NCBI GenBank assembly: GCA_947044405.1
Contig: CAMRHE010000655.1
Span: 496,001 to 560,000 of the forward strand
DNA length: 64,000 bases
Origin: Leptodactylus fallax
Taxonomy: Eukaryota > Chordata > Amphibia > Anura > Leptodactylidae
Direction of reading: 5' to 3'
Below, in pieces: positions 1-10,650 of this stretch (positions are counted from its first letter, which is position 1; every line of letters starts with the position of its first letter). Position numbers and translations under genes: made by a program. The notes under the pieces are model-generated. The model had not been told where the DNA came from. It did no database searches and was given only the letters and a program-made list of their open reading frames with translations.

Positions 1-192
1 TGCAGTTTTCCTTCCCTTATTAAAAGCTTGCATTTCCACATCTACAACTGACATGCTGCGTTTTTCAACAACACGTGAGTTTCTGTAAATGCAACTTTTC
101 CGCAGCTCTTTTTTTTCCAAAATCTTATTCACTTTGCTGGTACTGTAAAACATTCCCGCAGCAGGTAAAAACGCTGCGATACCCAAAGCGAG
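1..192. repeat. Foldback repeat type B, partial
   Basis: It shares modules with the other type B copies: 'acatgctgcgtttt', 'ccgcagctctttttttt', 'cactttgctggtactgtaaaac'. Type B is a palindromic, MITE-like family whose ends read GGCTAAGGCCCCACG…CGTGGGGCCTTAGCC. The left part is outside the window. Confidence 0.7.
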
Positions 193-436
193 GCATTAGT
201 GTTAGAGAGGGTAGGGTAATGCACATGTGGCATTTTATTCATATATTTCCAGGAGGAGTACCAGAGGAACAGGACAACGCAGAAGTCTAGGAAAAACTGC
301 TCCAAAATGGATATTTCATGCGAAATACAAGCATTAGGTAACAGAGACAAGTCATGGGCGGTGATAGGTCAATACGGTCAAGATTTCAGCAACAAGAAGG
401 AAAAAGACTGATGCCGGTGTGTGTGGGGCTGCGTAC
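193..436. other. CEP126 intron after exon 5, no gene
   Basis: The only repeat sign is similarity of about 231-360 to 34199-34320 (…ccaggaggagtaccagagga…), a dispersed repeat fragment. Nothing coding is seen. Confidence 0.5.
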
Positions 437-638
437 CTGCAGGTTGCTGAGATGCTGCTCCTCTAGAAGGCGCTGCGCTTCCTCCAGTTTGTGCTGGAAG
501 TAGAGCTGAGTACTATCCGCCTGGACCGCAGGGCGATCTATAAAGAGTCTTTCAAGGTCCAATTTGGCAGCCGGCTGTTGCTTTCTGGGCCATGTGGAGT
601 GTCCTACTGATGAGAAGCTGGAAGGTGCGTCTGTGGCT
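437..638 (-). CDS. CEP126: CEP126 coding exon 5 (partial gene)
   Basis: This internal exon is read right to left. The acceptor is ...cctcag before position 638 and the donor is gtacgc after 437. It is 202 bp: one base completes the split codon from exon 4 (AG+A, Arg), then 67 open codons end in phase 0. The last residues read KLEEAQRLLEEQHLSNLQ, which closely matches my memory of the conserved coiled-coil KLEE-QKLLE-QHLSNLQ segment of vertebrate CEP126 (KIAA1377). The first half is Ser/Pro/Gln-rich and looks disordered. CEP126 is a centrosome and pericentriolar-satellite protein linked to dynactin and cilium formation. The large downstream exon that follows this motif in mammals is not in the window. 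No competing gene family fits. Confidence 0.9.
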
Positions 639-1048
639 CTGAGGATAAGACGAAGAAAGGGTTAATGACTTATAAACTGATTTATGATATTATTTTATAT
701 CACTTATAGAGCAGCAACAGCTGCTGTAGTGCTGTACATCACTTACAGTGTAATAGTCCTATATTGAGCACAGACACTCTCTAAGCAGAACATACACACT
801 ATACGCAGATGTTACCTTGGCTAACCACCAGCCTGTCCAGTATGTCCTATACTGATCATTAATATGCTTAATATAATATATTACTACCCTCTTAGTCTGC
901 ACAGTAGTTCACTTGTCAGAGCAGCGGTATGTGCTTCAGAGCTGCTCTTCCTAAAGTTAGAGGGGACAAAGAGTGGCAACAACTATGGTCACTGAGCGAG
1001 CAGGTAAGTATATGAGACATGCCCTGCTCTTGCTTTTCTCCATACATA

Positions 1049-1531
1049 CTGTACAGACCAAAAGTTTGGACACACTTTCTCATTCCAAGAGTTTTCTGGA
1101 TTTTCATGACTATAAAAATTGTAGATTCACACTGAAGGCATCAAAACTATGAATTAACACATGTGGAATTATATACTTAACAAAAAAGTGTGAAACAACT
1201 GAAAATATGTCTTATATTCTAGGTTCTTCAAAGTAGCCACCTTTTGCTTTGATTACTGCTTTGCACACTCTTGGCATTCTCTTGATGAGCTTCAAGAGGT
1301 AGTCACCTGAAATGGTTTTCACTTCACAGGTGTGCCCTGTCAGGTTTAATAAGTGGGATTTCTTGCCTTATAAATGGGGTTGGGACCATCAGTTGTGTTG
1401 TTCAGAAGTCAGGTGGATACACAGCTGATAGTCCTACTGAATGGAGTGTTAGCTGCTTTTTTTCTTGCCATATTACAAATTCTAACACATTAATTACATT
1501 AATTACAACCGACTATTTTTGGTCTAAACTG
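1049..1531. mobile_element. Tc1-type non-autonomous element with TA duplication
   Basis: The termini CTGTACAGACCAAAA… and …TTTTGGTCTAAACTG are imperfect inverted repeats flanked by TA (1047-1048 and 1532-1533). The interior matches a Tc1 family I recognise from fish and frogs (…caaaagtttggacacac…; …ggttcttcaaagtagccacc…). It lacks nearly all of the transposase, so it is a ~480-bp internal-deletion derivative. It lies in CEP126 intron 4. Confidence 0.85.
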
Positions 1532-1656
1532 TATTATTTTTCTAACCATCACAAATATACACAGATCCATAAAAGACTTTAAAAAAATTCCAAATTTCCA
1601 TTAGTATGGACTACAGCCGCCACCAATACAATCTGTATGTGAACATTATACAGTAC

Positions 1657-1774
1657 CTAGTGCTATTGGGGCTCCTGTGGTTGGATAAGTAGTAGTAAGC
1701 AGGGGGGATGGATCCCTGAATTTGGTCAAGTGCATCTTCAAGTTTTGGAGTTGGCCTTTTCTGAACAGTATACG
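1657..1774 (-). CDS. CEP126: CEP126 coding exon 4
   Basis: This exon is 118 bp on the minus strand, with acceptor ...attttacag before 1774 and donor gtactg after 1657. Two bases complete a split Ala codon with the terminal G of exon 3. Thirty-eight codons follow, and AG is left over for exon 5. The peptide contains KRPTPKLEDALDQIQGS, matching the K-P-PPLEEALKQIQES stretch of mammalian CEP126 that follows the coiled coil. An AG nearer to the conserved part (…gttcag) would shift the frame into a stop, so the upstream AG is preferred. The tail (PPAYYYLSNHRSPNSTR) is poorly conserved. Phases agree on both sides. Confidence 0.88.
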
Positions 1775-2166
1775 CTGTAAAATAAAGATAAAAAGGAATA
1801 AACAGGGGAAAGCAATTGTAACTGGAGAGACGGCGTACTCTGAATAACTGGTTTTCAGGGCTCCAAATCCACTCCATAGACACAAAGGACTGCCGGCAGC
1901 CACCTCCCGTATTCTCCGGACTGCACTCTTTGGCAGCCCCATAGATGTGTTGGAGCTCCGGTCACGCAGACACACTGGCTCTTCATTCACAAGGAGCCTT
2001 CAGGGTGACTTTCAGTCCGCCCATTCTCCTGAGCGCTGGGGGCCCCAGTCAGACATCCAATCAATCTGACACTTATCCCCTATCCTATGGACAGGGGGTA
2101 AGTGTCTTTAATGGCACAACCCCTTTAAACTTCAATAAAATGATTGATGTACATGGAGCATCCTCT

Positions 2167-2247
2167 GTCTGCATTCACTCTAATGTAAAAAAAAAAAAGC
2201 ATGACGGAAGCTTCCATCAAGTTTTTTACATTAGAGTGAATGCAGAC
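2167..2247. repeat. Perfect 26-bp inverted repeat (hairpin)
   Basis: Positions 2167-2192 and 2222-2247 are exact reverse complements around a ~29-bp loop. The segment just left of it (about 1977-2131) resembles the frog repeat end '…aatggcacaacccctttaa' seen again near 45.06 and 55.85 kb. Confidence 0.85.
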
Positions 2248-2275
2248 GAAGGGGGCTCTGTCTGCATTTAAGTCC

Positions 2276-3379
2276 ATTGCTCTGATCCTGTGACAGGTGA
2301 GAGCAAAGGACTACAGTAACAGTAGTGTGAACCTAGCCTTACCATTACATCCAATTCTTAATTTATCAGCACCAAAAATGAAGCAACTTCACAGATTAAT
2401 TAAAACCTTCCTCTTGTTTTGTGCCTACAGCTACTATGCAGACTATGCATCGCTGTGACAACCACCCAACCCTGCAGTCATATTTCCATTCACTGATCCC
2501 TTATTTTATGCAAAAGTATGTTTGGTATGTCAGTAAGAAGTAAAGGACTGGTGGAAGGGAGTATGTCTGCAGGGCCAGACTACAACGGCTTTGTTTGTTG
2601 TCTGTTTCCATGGAGACAAAAGCTAGAAGATGTAAACCTAGACAGACTGAAAATGCACCAGATTTATCACAGTGACTGATGCTGGATGATAAATCTACCA
2701 TATCTTTAGACTGTCTAGTTTAAGTCTATACCAACCTTTAGTTGGCTAACTTGGAGTCAGAATTTTACGACACACTTTTGGCGCATCTTGGCGCATTGAA
2801 GCCACGCCCCTTCTCTAAGAAGCCACGCCTACAAATCTAGCAAGTCAGAAAAATCTGCGTCAGTGCCTAGTCGTAACCACAATAGTAAATCGGGCCCCGT
2901 GTCTACACAGAAGCTGTAAAATAATTTTTTCATTCATTAAGAAGGTAAAAATCTGAACATTTACTGTTATAAAAATACAGTCGTATTTAGAAAAGAATAC
3001 AAAAATTTGGCCTAAGCCGCAGCTGCAGCCCACACATGGGGACCTCACCTATCATGAAAGGAAGAGATTCCTTAGGGTGCAGATATATGACGCAGCGCTG
3101 GGACAGGCCGCCATTGCTTTCCCTTACATTTATTGATGATATCATGTTACCAACCGCGTGTTTTTGCAGTTATAGCTGTAAAAATGTTTGGCCAATGACA
3201 AGTTAAGAAACTAAATTGAATAAAAGCAGGTGCAAACACCGGCGGCCTGGTGTGCACCCGACGCTACGTCATGTGTCTGCACCCTTAGGCTGCCCGTACA
3301 CATTCAGGTTCTGCAGCAAGTTTTGAGGCAAAAACAAGAGTGGAATCCGAAAAGAAGGGGAGGAATAGCACCTACCCTT
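2276..3379. other. CEP126 intron 3, no gene seen
   Basis: AT-rich intronic DNA. A motif near 2650 (caccagatttatcacagtgactgatg) recurs near 11100, so part is dispersed repeat. No ORF or RNA gene is supported. Confidence 0.5.
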
Positions 3380-3738
3380 AAGGCTGGGGCCCCATGTTGC
3401 AGAAACGCAGCTTTTTTTGTTGCAGAGTTTGCTGTGTTTTTTTTTTTTTTTTTAATAAAAGCCAAAAATGGCTACAAAAGGAATGGGAAATATATAGGAA
3501 GTTCTTATACTTCTACCTTCTGCTCAATCCACTCCTGGCTTTGGCTTAAAAAACCACAGCAACATCTGCAACAAAAAAAGCTGCCTTTCCACAACGTGGG
3601 GTCTAAGGCTGGGACCCCACATGGCGTAAACTGCGGACATTCTGTGATAAGTGCTACGGGAAAAACCACGATGTGTTTACGCCACGTTTTTTTCCCGCAG
3701 CGCTTTTCACAAAAAGTCCACAAAGGGGCCTTAGCCTA
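3380..3738. repeat. Adjacent type A and type B foldback repeats
   Basis: Type A (about 3380-3606) runs from 'ggctggggccccatgttgcag' to 'cacaacgtggggtctaag', with the central 'aatgggaaatatataggaag'. A shortened type B copy follows to 3738, ending 'ggggccttagcctaaa'. Both are palindromic and non-coding. Confidence 0.8.
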
Positions 3739-4390
3739 AAGTGGTTTTCTTATTGACTGATGACTTATCCTTAGGATAGGCCATCAATTAAAGATTGTCA
3801 GGGGTCTGGTACATGATTGATCATCTGTTTGAAGAGGCTGCTGCGTTCGCGTGAGTGCTGTAGCCTCTTGAGTACTTACCAAACACACAACTGTACATTT
3901 GTACTGCAGGTTTGCTCGATTTTGCAGTTCAGTCCATTCACTTGAATGGGACTGATCTGCAATAAGGCCATGTGACTGATGAACGCGGCACCACATAGCC
4001 TGAGAAGCCGAAGTGGTGCTCAGGGAGTACCACAGTCGCTTCAAACAGGTGATCTGATGGGGGTCTGGTGCTGGACTCCCACGGATTTTCATTTTAGAAG
4101 TCCTGGAAACCCACTTTAAGGCTAAGGCCCCACGTAGTGAACAGAAGCTAAAAACACAGCAGAAAAAAAAAGCATCGAAAAAGAATCAGGTATTATTCCG
4201 CAGCGTTTTGTATTCAGTTTCTGCTGCGTTCCGCTTATATTTCTGTAGGTAAAATTTACATGCTGCGTATCTTTACCGCAGCTCTTTTTTTCTGCAATGT
4301 GTGGATGAGACTAACCAAAGTCACTTTGCCGGTACTGTAAAACACAGAGTTTTTTTCTGCTGAGATTCTGCAACATGGGGCCTTAGCGTA
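3737..4390. repeat. Foldback repeat (type C) followed by type B copy
   Basis: Type C (about 3737-4118) has inverted ends AAAGTGGTTTTC…GAAACCCACTTT and the internal 'ccttaggataggccatcaatta'. A type B copy runs 4118-4390 (taaggctaaggccccacg…tggggccttagc). Type C relatives occur near 16.35, 28.0 and 60.85 kb. Confidence 0.75.
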
Positions 4391-4653
4391 CAGCTAATTT
4401 TGGCTAATATCATCCACACATAGTGGAAAAATATAAGCTTTGGAAAAACATTGCATGTCAATTTTAGCTGCAGAATCATAAGCGTTTTCCCTATATATTT
4501 AGTATGGGAAGAAAAACACAGCACATTTTCACTGTGGAACAAAATGCAGCATTTTATAGCTGCGATACCTGATCAAATCCTGTTGCAGGACCTGATCGTG
4601 TCCAGGCACCCTAAGTGTTCTAATATTCATAGGAGTTTTTGTTTGTTTCGAAA

Positions 4654-4654
4654 A

Positions 4655-4698
<44 letters not shown>
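4654..4698. repeat. (TA)n microsatellite
   Basis: About 20 uninterrupted TA units are read directly. Confidence 0.95.
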
Positions 4699-4705
<7 letters not shown>

Positions 4706-4744
4706 GTACGCATTCTGTGTTTTTGCTCAATGTTAATAATTTTC

Positions 4745-5078
4745 AGTGATGAAAAACAAGAAATGCATGTACGACAGTTTGTGCATCCGAGTTGGAGTCT
4801 ATCACGAAATGCAGTCGGATGATATTCGGTGTGACATCTGAGTACATTCACATCTATGGGGGCTTCCAGACCCATTCCGTTCCGATATCAGCGATGATTA
4901 TAAATCAGGTCCTATTATGCTCCGTGTTATCGAAATGGAATGGATCCAGAATCCCCATAGTCGTGAATGCATCACGGACTGCACTCGGATGTCACACTGA
5001 ATATCATCCGACTGCATTCTGTGCTAAACTTGGCCTCCAACCCAGATGCACAATCCATCGTGTGCATGGACCCTAATG
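4745..5078. repeat. Foldback repeat, type D
   Basis: Inverted arms include 'gcagtcggatgatattcggtg' and its complement near 5000-5020, with 'cattcacatctatggggg' in the left half. A relative lies at 10310-10650. Confidence 0.7.
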
Positions 5079-5346
5079 CAAGTAGATTAGTACGTCAATA
5101 AATTTCCATTAACAGGATGACATGACATGGCCAATACCAGACAATATAATCCCGGACAAACCCCCAATTAACTAAAACGATCATAAATGTCCATAATATT
5201 TTACATACTAAGTAATTCACCATAAATACTAATGGCCGGTAATAAACCATAAAAGTCTGTCCTTGCCGGATATGACAAGTCTTAAAAGCCTCATACATTC
5301 CTATTGCTATCCCCATATTATTAGTGCTATTAAAGTATTCACTGAC

Positions 5347-5492
5347 CAGGTCTCCTGCGCTGTGATGGGGGAAGGTGAGCTCGCTGAAATTTTTCGGTGG
5401 CTTCCTGAAGCTTTAACTTTCTCTGCTGAAGAACTTCTTCCCGGAACTTCTGCTCCTTTTGTTCATCTTCTCTTTGTTTTTCCTCAAGTGCT
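5347..5492 (-). CDS. CEP126: CEP126 coding exon 3 (coiled coil)
   Basis: This 146-bp minus-strand exon has a strong pyrimidine-tract acceptor (T-run then aag) before 5492 and donor gtcagt after 5347. One base finishes the AA+A Lys codon from exon 2, 48 codons follow, and one base (G) remains. The product is a charged helix typical of coiled coils. It ends FREEVLQQRKLKLQEATEKF and then QRAHLPPSQRRRP, which aligns almost residue for residue with my memory of the CEP126 N-terminal region (…ILQQRKQKFEEVTEKFQRAH-PLSQRR). This is the most conserved exon seen and it anchors the gene identification. The intron before it (to exon 2) is about 28.4 kb and holds most of the mobile elements in the window. 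Confidence 0.95.
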
Positions 5493-6127
5493 CTTAAAAA
5501 AAAAATACAGCAAAAAAATACATAAAAATTCTAACGATAAAACATCTAAGTGATCGTCTGTACCCGAAATCTGAGACACAATGAGCAGACCTGATAGTAA
5601 AATGTAACATATTCAGAAGGAGCTGTCTCTGCTTGTACAGGACTATAAAATATGCGGTTCACACCCTGTTCACACATCCTCGTAAATACCTTGTAAAATA
5701 AAAAAAGGGACACATAAAATGTGGCGTAGATAGACAGAGATGTCTCAGGGCTGACAGTCCATCTCCCGACGCCAGCAGCTCTCATAGACATAAAATGACA
5801 GGTAGGGAGGGCTGTGCCGTGTAGTGACTGTCACGAACATTAAAGGGTGTAAAGGACTAAAAATACCAATAAAGCTTACCTGTAGAAATGTGCGACACAG
5901 ATCATCCTTGGAACTGAAATGTCTGGAGTAGTAGCAGCGAGGATAGTGCAGAAGATAATTATCACCACCGCTCATTACCATTATGTACAGTACACACAGT
6001 CCAGGACACCATCATACCGCAGACACGTGCTCTACATGGGCATATTACAGAGACAGCTCCTGGGCATCTGCCAACACAGGATACATTTCATAGAAGGCAT
6101 AACCTGCCCTCTGTGTCATCTGTAATG

Positions 6128-6300
6128 TACATCTAACACTATGGCCGGGATCAAATATTGCTCCATTCCTGACCACGTAACCCTAGAGATGCCACTGCAT
6201 TCTTCTGTTATATACATCTAACACTGTGCTACAATGGCCAGGATCAAAGATCGCTCCATTCCTGACCATGTAACCCTAGAGATGCCACTGCATTCTTCAG
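6128..6300. repeat. Two tandem ~100-bp copies
   Basis: The unit 'acatctaacact…atggcc.ggatcaaa…cctgaccacgtaaccctagagatgccactgcattcttc' is present twice with few differences. Confidence 0.85.
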
Positions 6301-6529
6301 TAGGCCCATCAACACTTCAGGATGCAATCACAAGGTTGTAACCAAATTTGTAAAATATCTTCCATCGCCGCCACATATAGTAGTTTTTTTTTCCTCCAGG
6401 CAACCAGCTAAATCTATGACCATCCCTCTATTTAGATTATATAGTTTGCCCATCAAATATACTGAAGTTATATCAGGGGCAGGGCGTAAGATTTCTAAGG
6501 TTTCTAGATTTCTAACAGTTTTGGAAACC

Positions 6530-6935
6530 GTTGGAATCCCATCCACTTTGCAGGTACTCTAAAACGCTGTGTTTTTTTTTTCTGCTGAGTTTCTGCAACG
6601 TGGACTGCAGCCACAATGTGACCGGAGCCATAAAGCGCTGCAGGAAAAACCGCGGCGGAATCGCATCACAGTTTTTCCCGCAGTGCTTTTCACAGAAAGT
6701 TTGCAGAGTTTTCCTCTGTGGACTTCCTGCTTCAATTATACCTATACGGAAAGCTCCAGCGTTTCCATAGGTATAATTGATATGCTGAGATTTATAAAAT
6801 TGCGACAGTTTTTGAAATCGCAGTTTGTCCGCTGCAGATTTTTTTTTTTGCAATGTGAGGATGGGATTAGCAATAATCCCATCCACTTTGCAGGGACTGT
6901 AAAATGCAGTGGTTTTTGCCATGGCGTTTATGCTA
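6530..6935. repeat. Type B foldback repeat, left part, interrupted by Tc1
   Basis: It contains palindromic B modules (tataattgatatgctg, atcccatccactttgcagg). It stops at …ggcgtttatgcTA, where the Tc1 element begins, and its last ~18 bp (catggggccccggcctta) resume after the element at 8535. Confidence 0.85.
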
Positions 6936-8532
6936 CAGTGGGGAAAAAAAGTATTTAGTCAGCCACCAATTGTGCAAGTTCTCCCACATAAAAAGATGAG
7001 GCCGGCCTGTAATTGTCATCATAGGTAGACCTCAACTATGAGAGACAAAATGAGAAAACAAATCCAGAAAATCACAGTGTCTGATTTTGAAAGAATTTAT
7101 TTGCAAATTATGGTGGAAAATAAGTATTTGGTCAATAACAAAAGTTCATCTCAATACTTTGTTATATATCCTTTGTTGGCAATGACAGAGGTCAAACGTT
7201 TTCTGTAAGTCTTCAAGGTTGGCACACACTGTTGCTGGTATGTTGGCACATTCCTCCATGCAGATCTCCTCTAGAGCAGGGATGTTTTGGGGCTGTCGCT
7301 GAGCAACACGGACTTTCAACTCCCTCCAAAGGTTTTCTATGGGGTTGAGATCTGGAGACTGGCTAGGCCACTCCAGGACCTTGAAATGCTTCTTACGAAG
7401 CCGCTCCTTCGTTGTCCTGGCGGTGTGCTTGGGATCATTGTCATGCTGAAAGACTCAGCCATGTTTCATCTTCAATGCCCTTGCTGATGGAAGGAGGTTT
7501 GCACTCAAAATCTCACGATACATGGCCCCATTCATTCTTTCGACACGGATCAGTCGTCCTGGTCCCTTTGCAGAGAAACAGCCCCAAAGCATGATGTTGC
7601 CCCCCCATGCTTCACAGTAGGTATGGTGTTCTTTGGATGCAACTCAGCATTCACTCTCCTCCAAACACCACGAGTTGTGTTTCTACCAAACAGTTCTACT
7701 TTGGTTTCATCTGACCATATGACATTCTCCCAATACTCTTCTGGAACATCCAAATGCTCTCTAGCAAACTTCAGATGGGCCCGGATATGTACTGGCTTAA
7801 GCAGGGGGACACGTTTGGCACTGCAGGATCTGAGTCCCTGGCGGCGTAGTGTGTTACTGGCGGTAGCCTTTGTTACGTTAGTCCCAGCTTTCTGCAGGTC
7901 ACTCACTAGGTCCCCCGTGTGGTTCTGGGATTTTTGCTCACCGTTCTTGTGATCATTTTGACACCACAGGGTGAGATCTTGCGTGGAGCCCCTGATCGAG
8001 GGAGATTATCAGTGGTCTTGTATGTCTTCCATTTTCTAATTATTGCTCCCACAGGTGATTTCTTCACACCAAGCTGCTTGCCTATTGCAGATTCAGTCTT
8101 CCCAGCCTGGTGCAGGTCTACAATTTTGTTTCTGGTGTCCTTCCACAGCTCTTTGGTCTTCACCATAGTGGAGTTTGGAGTGTGACTGTTTGAGGTTGTG
8201 GACAGGTGTCTTTTATACTGATAACAATGTCAAACAGGAGCCATTACTACAGGTAATGAGTGGAGGACAGAGGAGCCTCTTAGAGAAGATGTTACAGGTC
8301 TGTGAGAGCCAGAAATCTTGCTTGTTTGTAGGTGACCAAATACTTATTTTCCACCATAATTTGCAAATAAATTCTTTAAAAATCAGACAATGTGATTTTC
8401 TGGATTTGTTTTCTCATTTTGTCTCTCATAGTTGAGGTCTACCTATGATGACAATTACAGGCCGGCCTCATCTTTTTAAGTGGGAGAACTTTCACAATTG
8501 GTGGCTGACTAAATACTTTTTTTACCCCACTG
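6936..8532. mobile_element. Tc1/mariner element, DD34E, with ~200-bp inverted repeats
   Basis: It begins CAGTGGGGAAAAAAAG and ends with the complement, flanked by TA (6934-6935, 8533-8534). The terminal inverted repeats run ~200 bp each (to ~7134 and from ~8332) and repeat a 'aagtatttagtca/aagtatttggtca' direct repeat at outer and inner ends, the IR/DR layout of Sleeping Beauty-like elements. The insertion split a type B foldback repeat at a TA, so it is the younger of the two. Confidence 0.95.
7141..8166 (-). pseudogene. Tc1 DD34E transposase, frameshifted
   Basis: The first frame (8166-7906) starts [16 protein letters not shown] and encodes the helix-turn-helix/paired DNA-binding region and an SGAPRKIS variant of the GRPR motif, then hits a stop. 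A second frame (to 7550) holds the first catalytic Asp in VIWSDETKVELFG. The rest, in shifted frames, still encodes [10 protein letters not shown] (second Asp, near 7440) and [11 protein letters not shown] (Glu, near 7340), with 34 residues between them, hence DD34E. It would cut and paste the element if intact. With at least two frame breaks it cannot make a full-length enzyme. Confidence 0.9.
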
Positions 8533-8550
8533 TACATGGGGCCCCGGCCT

Positions 8551-8788
8551 TAAGCTGAGGCCTCATGTTGCGGAAAAGCTGCTTTTTTCGTGCAGATTTT
8601 TCTGCATTTTTTTGAGCCAAAGCCAGGAGTGGCTACAAAAAGAATGGGAAATATATAGGAAGTTCTTATACTTCTCCCTTCTGCTGAATCCACTCCTGGT
8701 TTTAGCCCCAAAAAAAGAAACCAAAAAAAAAAAAAAACACACATCAAAAGAGCATCTTTTTCCGAAACATTGGGCCTCAGCCTTAATA
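8551..8788. repeat. Foldback repeat type A
   Basis: It runs from 'gctgaggcctcatgttgcgg' to 'gggcctcagcctta', with the central 'gaatgggaaatatatagg' and both 'caggagtgg/ccactcctgg' arms. Confidence 0.85.
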
Positions 8789-9130
8789 GCAACTATGCCA
8801 TATCAGTCAATAGATTACCGGGGGGCCATAATCTGTCAACCAGTTGGCGTTCCTGTATATCATAGCAGGGCACGATCAGTTGTCATAGCATGCCATAGCA
8901 GTAACATCACAGTATACTGCAGTGCAGAAATATAACAGTATATTGTATGCGTGATTAACCGATTCCATGTTCAAACCCCTTAGGGGACTAAAAATAAAAA
9001 AAAAAGTTTTAAAACTAAAAAAAAAAAAAAATGTGAAAGTCAAAGCGTTTTAATTTTTTCAAGTAGTAAAGCATAAAGAAACTATAAAGATTTGGTGTCT
9101 CTGAAATAGTACTGACCTGCAGAACAAATT

Positions 9131-9440
9131 TAGGCTGGGGCCCCATGTGGCGTAAACGCCGCGGTTTGGCCACAGCGGAAATGCCGTGGCAAAAACTTTG
9201 CATTTTTACAGGCACTGCAAGTGGATGGGATTCACTACAATCACATTGCGGAAAAATACACGCAGCAAAAATGCTGTGATTTCCAAAAACGTCACATTTT
9301 TGTAAATCGCATCATGTCCATTATACCTATGGAGATGCCGGCGGTTTCCCTATAGGTATAATGGAAGCAGAAAGTCTCTGTAAAAAGTGCTTTGGAGAAA
9401 AAAGCGGTGCGTTTGTGCCGCAGTTTTTCCCACAGGCGTG
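9131..9440. repeat. Foldback repeat type B
   Basis: It starts 'taggctggggccccatgtggcgtaaacg' and contains 'atgccggcggtttccctata' with the mirrored 'attatacctatgg'. The right end is truncated against the following Tc1 derivative. Confidence 0.8.
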
Positions 9441-9925
9441 ATAAAATCTGCAAAGTCAGAATGGTTTTAGAAATAGAAGGGTTTATAGTTTATTTTAGGG
9501 TTTTAGTTTATTAGCTAAATGAAGTGACAAAAGAGAAATGTAAATCCCATCAATATTTGGTGTGACCTTTGCCCTTTGGAGGAGGAGTCCTGGAAGTGAT
9601 GATCCGGCCCCCACAGATATAGCCCTGATCTCATCATCATCCAGTCTGTCTGGGATGACATGAAAAGAAAGACGGATTGGAGAAAGCCTACATCCACAGA
9701 AGATCTGTGCTTAGTTCTCCAAGATGGCGGGAACAACCTCCCTGCCGAGTTCTGCCCAAACTGCGTGTAATGATAAGAATTGGTGGAAGGCAAAGGGCAA
9801 AGTTCAAACAAAGGTCATTCACTTCATTTTGCTAATTGACATAAATCATCTATTAACCCTTCTATTTCTGAAAGCATCCTTACTCTGCAGCATTTTTTTC
9901 AAACCTGCTTTACAAGTACAGTATG
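9441..9925. mobile_element. Tc1 internal-deletion derivative (family 2), copy 1
   Basis: The ends carry 'agaaatagaaggg…' and '…cttctatttctgaaagcat'. The inside keeps the distal transposase region (…ccagtctgtctgggatgacatgaaaag…) in plus orientation, which encodes the Glu-containing C-terminal part; the N-terminal two thirds are gone. It is the same family as 21887-22358 but opposite in orientation. Outer termini are worn, so the edges are approximate. Confidence 0.75.
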
Positions 9926-10309
9926 GCAGACGTTGGGTAGACCAAGGGCAACCTTGAACGCCTCACTTCTTGAAAAGATGGTATTTCTTTCTAAAATGGA
10001 TTGGGTAAAAGCCTCCCCGCCAAAAAGATAAGATGGTGGAGAGGCTTATCAACACATGGGAAGGCTTCCACGTACGGCCTCCACACACCGCACAGTCAGA
10101 CATTAGAAAATGGTTTCCATTAACCACTGGGTGACCCCCCAATCTGAGATTCCCTGCTGGACAATGGATGTATGGTGGTGGACCTGAGTATCCTCATACT
10201 CAGGTTATATTCACAGGAGCTGAGACTCGGCCACGTGAGGGAAGGATAAGTGCAGCACCCGTTTTTTTTTTCCACAGACCCATTCACCTAATTGGGTCTG
10301 TGAAAACAA

Positions 10310-10650
10310 TTAGGTCCTGATCGTGTACACACAATTTTTTCACGGATAAAGGGTGCCACACAACCGAAGAACTACCCTTAGTCTATGTTTAGTCCACAGC
10401 ACAGGAGATAAGTGTCGATATGTACTCGAATGACACTCGAGTGTCATCCCAGTGCATATCGTGATGCATTCACATCTATGGGGCTTCTGGATCCAATCCT
10501 TTCTGACAACATGATGCAGAATAGGACCTGCTCTATAATCATCAGTGTTATCGGAACGAAATGGATCTGGAAACCCCATAGATGTGAATACATAAACCCT
10601 GCACGCAAATCAGATGCATAAACAGTCGTGTGCATGGGCCCTTAATGTCC
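10310..10650. repeat. Foldback repeat, type D
   Basis: The arms 'cattcacatctatggggcttc' and 'aaccccatagatgtgaat' are inverted, and a central palindrome 'acactcgagtgt' occurs near 10433. It ends '…gtgtgcatgggccctta'. It is a relative of 4745-5078. Confidence 0.7.

Noticed and set aside
1764..1769. AG nearer the conserved part as the CEP126 exon 4 acceptor
   Set aside because: Joining exon 3 there shifts the frame into a stop; the AG at 1775-1776 keeps phase.
4451..4875. ORFs on both strands ending in Tyr-Ile repeats
   Set aside because: They are read through the (TA)n microsatellite and have no domain.
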